The notes under the pieces were generated by a model, which had not been told where the DNA came from, ran no database searches, and worked only from the letters and a program-made list of their open reading frames with translations. A stretch of 9,188 bases of DNA from positions 1 through 9,188 of the forward strand of contig JAIRLW010000502.1 of assembly GCA_031259095.1 (NCBI GenBank), in the 5' to 3' direction. A program made the translations under genes and the position numbers. The stretch is from Planctomycetaceae bacterium (GTDB lineage Bacteria; Planctomycetota; Planctomycetia; Pirellulales; Thermoguttaceae). Below are positions 5,908 through 9,188 of the stretch, in pieces. Positions within the stretch are counted from its first letter, which is position 1. Each line of letters opens with the position of its first letter.

Positions 5908-7638
5908 ATGAATACACAAAATCCGAAACGATTACCCTACGGCAATGCTGATTTCAAAAAAATCCGAACAAATAATTTTGTTTACGTTGACAAGACGCGG
6001 TTTATTGAAACGCTTGAGCGGGAAAGCAACTCTTCCCAGATATTTATTCGTCCGCGTCGTTTTGGCAAGAGTTTATTGCTTTCCACGCTTACTTATTATT
6101 ACGACATAAATTATGCGGATGAATTTGAACGTTTATTCGGCGATTTGTACCTTGGTCGGCGTCCTACGCCGCAAAAAAATAGTTACGCGGTGATGAATTT
6201 TGATTTTTCGGGATTAAACACCGGCAATGGCGCCGACGAGTTTATTTTCTCTTTTTGTAACAATATCCGTAATTCTGTTCGTTTATTTCTGGATGATCAC
6301 AAAAATATTTTTCCTGAGGCAAAAGAAATTATCCGACAAATAAACGCGGAACCTCCCAATCTTGGGGTTCTTGATTGGGCTTTTAGTGTTGCGAAATCGG
6401 CAAAACTACCCGTTTTTGTAATCATTGACGAATACAATCATTTTGCGAATGATCTTATTGCAATGGGAACAATAAAAGGCAATGATTTTTATAAGAAGAT
6501 GGTTAAAGCCAATGGTATTGTCCGCGATTTTTACGAGCGTATCAAATCGGCAACTACTTTTTCCATTGTAAATCGTACCTTTATTACGGGTATTTCACCG
6601 GTCATGCTTGATGATCTTATCAGCGGTTTTAATATTGTTTCCAACCTTACGCTGGATTTGCAATATAATGAGATGTTAGGTTTTACCAGTGCGGAGGTTA
6701 CAAGATTGATGTCAGAGACGGGAGTTGACGCCGACCAGATTACTATCGATATGGAACACTATTATAACGGTTATCGATTTCACGCCAAAGCGGTCAATAA
6801 GGTTTATAATTCGTCAATGATACTTTACTTTTTCAGTCAATTATTAAAAACTGGTAATATCTTTACTAATCTCATTGACCCGAATTTGAGTATGGATTCA
6901 AGCCGTTTGAAACGTCTTGTTCAAAATGATAGTAACCGCGAAATTTTAGTCAAAATCATCAAAGAAGGCAGCATTATTTCAAAAATATTGGAAAAATTTT
7001 CGATGGACCAATTGAACGACGACAGTTATTTTGTTTCGTTATTATTCTATATGGGTTTGCTGACGATCAAGGAACCTTCTCTGAACAAATTACATTTGGT
7101 CATTCCGAACTATTCAATTCAAAGAGTGTATTGGGAACAAATTCGGTTACTGATAGAATCCAATTCGCGTCTTATAAAAATGAATACGGATTTAATAGAA
7201 GAAATGATTGATGCGATGGCGATGGAAGGAACAATCGACGGTTTTATTGATTATGTTTCGAAAAATGCGTTTAGTAAATTGTCCGACTTTGATTTACAGC
7301 GTTTTGACGAAAAATATATTAAGGTTTTATTGCTTGCGTATCTTCTTTTGAACGATATTTATATTCCGATGAGCGAATATGAAACAGTTCCCGGTCGTGC
7401 GGACATATTTTTGCAACGTAATCCCAATGTCCCGCAAGTTCAATACGAATGGGTCTTGGAAGTGAAATATTGTAAAACGAATGCCAAAAAAACAGAAATT
7501 GCCCAAAAACGCAAAGAAGGATTGGCACAATTGAATCAATACGCTCATTCCCAACGGTTCAAAGATCGTCCCAACTTAAAATTTGTACTGATTATCTTTA
7601 TCGGCAAAGATAAATACGAAATTGTGAAGAGTTTGTGA
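5908..7638 (+). CDS. AAA-ATPase-like domain protein with C-terminal PD-(D/E)XK nuclease domain
   Basis: A member of the AAA-ATPase-like/DUF1703 family, whose biological role is unsettled. The 576 aa length is normal for the family. The N-terminus has the signature LPYGNADFKKIRTNNFVYVD, then a P-loop FIRPRRFGKSLL (46-57; K54, S55) and a Walker B-like IIDEY with D174 and E175. The next residue is N177, where I would expect aspartate (DEYD). The C-terminal nuclease fold is complete: GRADI (D499) and E518-V-K520 in WVLEVKY, followed by a lysine-rich helix and LNQYA. The protein is probably cytoplasmic and could couple nucleotide binding to DNA cleavage, but no substrate is known. Such genes are often present in many copies in gut anaerobes. 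It lies 53 bp after the Mrr-like gene on the same strand, without its own clear promoter or Shine-Dalgarno sequence, so cotranscription is likely. Confidence 0.9.
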   Translation: MNTQNPKRLPYGNADFKKIRTNNFVYVDKTRFIETLERESNSSQIFIRPRRFGKSLLLSTLTYYYDINYADEFERLFGDLYLGRRPTPQKNSYAVMNFDFSGLNTGNGADEFIFSFCNNIRNSVRLFLDDHKNIFPEAKEIIRQINAEPPNLGVLDWAFSVAKSAKLPVFVIIDEYNHFANDLIAMGTIKGNDFYKKMVKANGIVRDFYERIKSATTFSIVNRTFITGISPVMLDDLISGFNIVSNLTLDLQYNEMLGFTSAEVTRLMSETGVDADQITIDMEHYYNGYRFHAKAVNKVYNSSMILYFFSQLLKTGNIFTNLIDPNLSMDSSRLKRLVQNDSNREILVKIIKEGSIISKILEKFSMDQLNDDSYFVSLLFYMGLLTIKEPSLNKLHLVIPNYSIQRVYWEQIRLLIESNSRLIKMNTDLIEEMIDAMAMEGTIDGFIDYVSKNAFSKLSDFDLQRFDEKYIKVLLLAYLLLNDIYIPMSEYETVPGRADIFLQRNPNVPQVQYEWVLEVKYCKTNAKKTEIAQKRKEGLAQLNQYAHSQRFKDRPNLKFVLIIFIGKDKYEIVKSL

Positions 7639-7907
7639 AGAGTTAATAGCATTTTGTTAAATTTTGTTAGAATTATTGAAACAATTCAGAAGAATTTCTA
7701 ATGCTGATTTTTAACTATGAAATACGCGAAGAGACGCGAAAATGATGTTTCTATTTTTTATTGTTTAAAACCTTTCGTGAACCTTCGTGTTTTTTGTGGC
7801 AAAAATAAAAATAGGACCAAAGAGATCATGTTCACTGAACATTCTACTGAAATAGTACAAATTATTTTATCCGAAATTTTTACAATCAGAAATTCACCGC
7901 TACAATC
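7639..7907. other. Intergenic gap with short repeats ahead of nikR
   Basis: The first part has AT-rich inverted repeats: AGCATT (7648-7653) with AATGCT (7700-7705), and GAATT (7670-7674) with AATTC (7683-7687). These could weakly terminate the upstream transcript. The middle holds paired direct repeats, listed separately. GTTCACTGAAC (7829-7839) is an odd-centred perfect dyad upstream of nikR. It does not resemble the GTATGA/TCATAC operator known for Escherichia coli NikR. A 67-codon open frame here is judged non-coding. Confidence 0.45.
7724..7789. repeat. Paired short direct repeats (ACGCGAA twice, CTTCGTG-type twice)
   Basis: ACGCGAA occurs at 7724-7730 and again at 7734-7740. CCTTTCGTG (7771-7779) is followed by CCTTCGTG (7782-7789). 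The second pair is roughly an inverted version of the first. Text of this kind, phrases like CTTCGCG and CTTCGTG repeated, is typical of dispersed non-coding repeats between genes in several bacterial phyla. Its origin here is inferred from resemblance only. Confidence 0.4.
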
Positions 7908-8324
7908 ATGTCCAAAATAACCCGAATTAGTATTTCTGTTGAAGAGGAACTTCTTAAAAAGTTCGATTTATTTTCCGAAGAACACGGTTTTCCGACACGG
8001 TCGGAAGCCATTAAAAGTGTGATGCGTGAGACATTGATCGAAGAGGAATGGACGAAAGGCGTCTATGTTGCCGGAACTATTTCTTTGGTGTACGATCATC
8101 ACAAACCCGGTATTGTACGAAAACTACTGAAAACGCAGCACAATTTTTGCACCGAAATTCAATGTTCCCAACACATTCACCTTGACCATAATAATTGTAT
8201 GGAAATTATTGTTTTGCGCGGAACGAAAGAACGGATTCGTGAAATTCTTAAACAACTGCGTCAAATCAAAGGACTCAAACATGTTGTCCTGACAATGACC
8301 ACCACCGGAAAACATTTACATTAA
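7908..8324 (+). CDS. nikR: Nickel-responsive transcriptional regulator NikR
   Basis: A cytoplasmic tetrameric repressor that binds nickel and shuts off nickel uptake genes. The 138 aa length is standard. Residues 1-45 form the ribbon-helix-helix DNA-binding domain (ITRISISVEEELLKKFD, then TRSEAIKSVMRETL). The rest is the ACT-like metal-binding domain. Aligned to Escherichia coli NikR (H76, H87, H89, C95), the four high-affinity nickel ligands are all present as H78, H89, H91 and C97, in TQH, QHIHLDH and NNCMEI. No nickel transporter, urease or hydrogenase gene is in the window, so its targets lie elsewhere. The ATG at 7908 fits the family start. It is convergent with the FliH-like gene and has no clear Shine-Dalgarno sequence. 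Confidence 0.95.
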   Translation: MSKITRISISVEEELLKKFDLFSEEHGFPTRSEAIKSVMRETLIEEEWTKGVYVAGTISLVYDHHKPGIVRKLLKTQHNFCTEIQCSQHIHLDHNNCMEIIVLRGTKERIREILKQLRQIKGLKHVVLTMTTTGKHLH

Positions 8325-8356
8325 TTCGGCATCTGCCCTTTCCTAAAAATGACGGA

Positions 8357-8380
8357 TTGTTTCACAAAATCCCGAAACAA
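8357..8380. terminator. Possible weak hairpin terminator after nikR
   Basis: TTGTTTC (8357-8363) and GAAACAA (8374-8380) form a 7-bp stem with a 10-base loop. It stands about 30 bases after the nikR stop and is followed by AATTTTTAT a few bases on. The stem is AT-rich and the T-run is not immediate, so it would be weak. Confidence 0.3.
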
Positions 8381-8430
8381 ATTGAAATTTTTATCCATTT
8401 TAACAATCATTAATTGAAACATATTTGCGA

Positions 8431-8453
8431 AAATCTGCGTAATCTGCAGATTT
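8431..8453. repeat. 8-bp hairpin in an ATCTGCGTAATCTGC-type repeat
   Basis: AAATCTGC (8431-8438) and GCAGATTT (8446-8453) are exact inverted copies with a 7-base loop. AATCTGC also repeats directly, and AATCTGCAGATT is a perfect palindrome. Text of the form ATCTGCGTAATCTGC is common as a dispersed intergenic repeat in many bacteria. It could also serve as a two-way terminator between the convergent genes. Confidence 0.45.
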
Positions 8454-8537
8454 CTCGAAGGTTAATAAAATAGACCATTACCTTGACTTAGTGTACGAAT
8501 AGTAATTGGTGATTGGTGTTTGCTTGCCGTTTTGAGA

Positions 8538-9188
8538 TCAATTTTCGATGAGACAGAGTTCTTGTTCGATTCGTTCAAGTCGGGCTTCGATTTGGTTATC
8601 GATAGTTCCCAGCGATGTTTCAAGAACACATCCTCCGGCAGAAATTTTTGTGTCGGAAATAATTTCCGTATGTGCGTCTCTGGTCATTTCCCGTACTAAA
8701 AGATCCATTTGCGGTTGTAATGTTTCGTAATCGTTGGGATTCAAACGAATCCGCACCGACGCGCTGCCTGCTCCCAATTCCAACGCCTCACGCAGTAATT
8801 TTATTGGTACATCAATCATGTCCGGTAAATATTGTGAAATTGCTCGTTCTGCGATTGCTGTTGCGATTTTGATTGCGCTTTGTTCCCAAAGTTGCAAAAA
8901 TGATTGTTTTGCGGTTTCGAGTCGTTCAATCATTGTTTTCAACGCGGGTAACAGCGTTTCAAGTTGTATTCCGAGTTGAATTTCTGCTTCGCGGCGTACT
9001 TTTTCGGCGTAGTCAATCGTTGCCTGCAATTCTCCGTCGGCGTAACCTTTTGCCTTACCTTCGTCGTAACCAACCTGACGTCCTTCATCATAACCGGTTT
9101 TTCGTGCGGTATCTTCGCTTTGTTTTAGTTGTGCTTTTAGTTTAATGACGTCTCTTTCGAGTTGATCTTTTTGTTTTTTTAAATTTTC
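8538..9188 (-). CDS. fliH: FliH-like flagellar export ATPase regulator (partial, runs off right edge)
   Basis: FliH is a cytoplasmic peripheral protein that binds and restrains the FliI ATPase of flagellar type III export. The minus strand is open from the window edge to a TGA at 8540-8538, so 216 C-terminal residues are visible and the start lies outside. The visible N-terminal part is a charged coiled-coil (KDQLERDVIKLKAQLKQ), then GxxxG repeats of about eight residues: GYDEGRQV, GYDEGKAK, GYADG (encoded at 9033-9095). Such glycine repeats are typical of FliH and set it apart from V-type ATPase E subunits. The globular C-terminal part includes ERAISQYLPDMIDVP, VRIRLNPNDYETL and the family-typical GGCVLETSLGTIDNQIEARL. 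A TTG at 9029 could serve as a start but would cut off the glycine repeats. A virulence-type SctL homologue is possible; FliH is favoured. Other fli genes probably lie beyond the right edge. Confidence 0.85.
   Translation of the reverse strand, partial: ENLKKQKDQLERDVIKLKAQLKQSEDTARKTGYDEGRQVGYDEGKAKGYADGELQATIDYAEKVRREAEIQLGIQLETLLPALKTMIERLETAKQSFLQLWEQSAIKIATAIAERAISQYLPDMIDVPIKLLREALELGAGSASVRIRLNPNDYETLQPQMDLLVREMTRDAHTEIISDTKISAGGCVLETSLGTIDNQIEARLERIEQELCLIEN

Larger units (their letters stand above)
8325..8537. other. Convergent intergenic gap between nikR and the FliH-like gene
   Basis: About 210 AT-rich bases lie between two genes that end toward each other. The gap holds two small hairpins, at 8357-8380 and 8431-8453, listed separately. 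No ORF or RNA gene is seen. Confidence 0.5.

Noticed and set aside
7717..7920. 67-codon plus-strand frame overlapping the start of nikR
   Set aside because: It is built from the short repeats in the spacer, overlaps nikR in another frame and has no protein-like pattern.
8538..9029. Treating the TTG at 9029 as the true start of the FliH-like gene
   Set aside because: The frame stays open to the window edge and encodes the glycine repeats and coiled coil expected upstream.
8548..9145. Plus-strand frames opposite the FliH-like gene
   Set aside because: Antisense shadows rich in serine, arginine and cysteine, with no family match.
1..9188. CRISPR arrays, tRNA genes, rRNA or transposases
   Set aside because: No regularly spaced repeats, cloverleaf-like sequence, rRNA-like sequence or transposase motifs were seen on reading both strands.

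Overview
The window looks like an AT-rich bacterial chromosome, most probably a planctomycete or a relative. Three clues point that way, and none is decisive. No gene start has a clear Shine-Dalgarno sequence. One exported protein ends in a DUF11-type repeat domain. A FliH-like flagellar gene is present. No rRNA, tRNA, CRISPR array or transposase gene is visible.

Layout. Bases 1-123 are probably the tail of a gene entering from the left, although the opposite strand is also open there. After an AT-rich gap comes a large plus-strand gene (397-3120) for a restriction-modification-like protein. It has an N-terminal GIY-YIG-type domain, an Eco57I-like N6-adenine methyltransferase core and a C-terminal target-recognition region. 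Bases 3137-3457 look like a decayed small gene, read in one frame through several stops. An exported DUF11 protein follows (3462-4562). The next gap (4563-4942) holds a near-consensus sigma-70 promoter and a 152-bp imperfect palindrome that resembles a MITE or REP-type element. The palindrome would fill most of the 5' leader of the next gene.

Bases 4943-5854 encode an Mrr-like restriction-endonuclease-fold protein whose usual catalytic lysine position reads arginine. Bases 5908-7638 encode a protein with an AAA-ATPase-like domain and a C-terminal PD-(D/E)XK domain. The two lie 53 bp apart on the same strand and may share the promoter. After another gap come nikR (7908-8324), a nickel-responsive regulator with all four nickel ligands, and, convergent to it, a FliH-like gene (8538 to the right edge), which is incomplete.

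Interpretation. The left and centre read as an accessory, defence-like region: one modification/nuclease fusion and two nuclease-fold proteins, with a decayed ORF and a palindromic repeat between them. The right end returns to housekeeping functions (metal regulation and flagellum). That the three nuclease-related genes form one system is an inference from proximity only. The most unusual single item is the GIY-YIG domain fused in front of an Eco57I-type methyltransferase.
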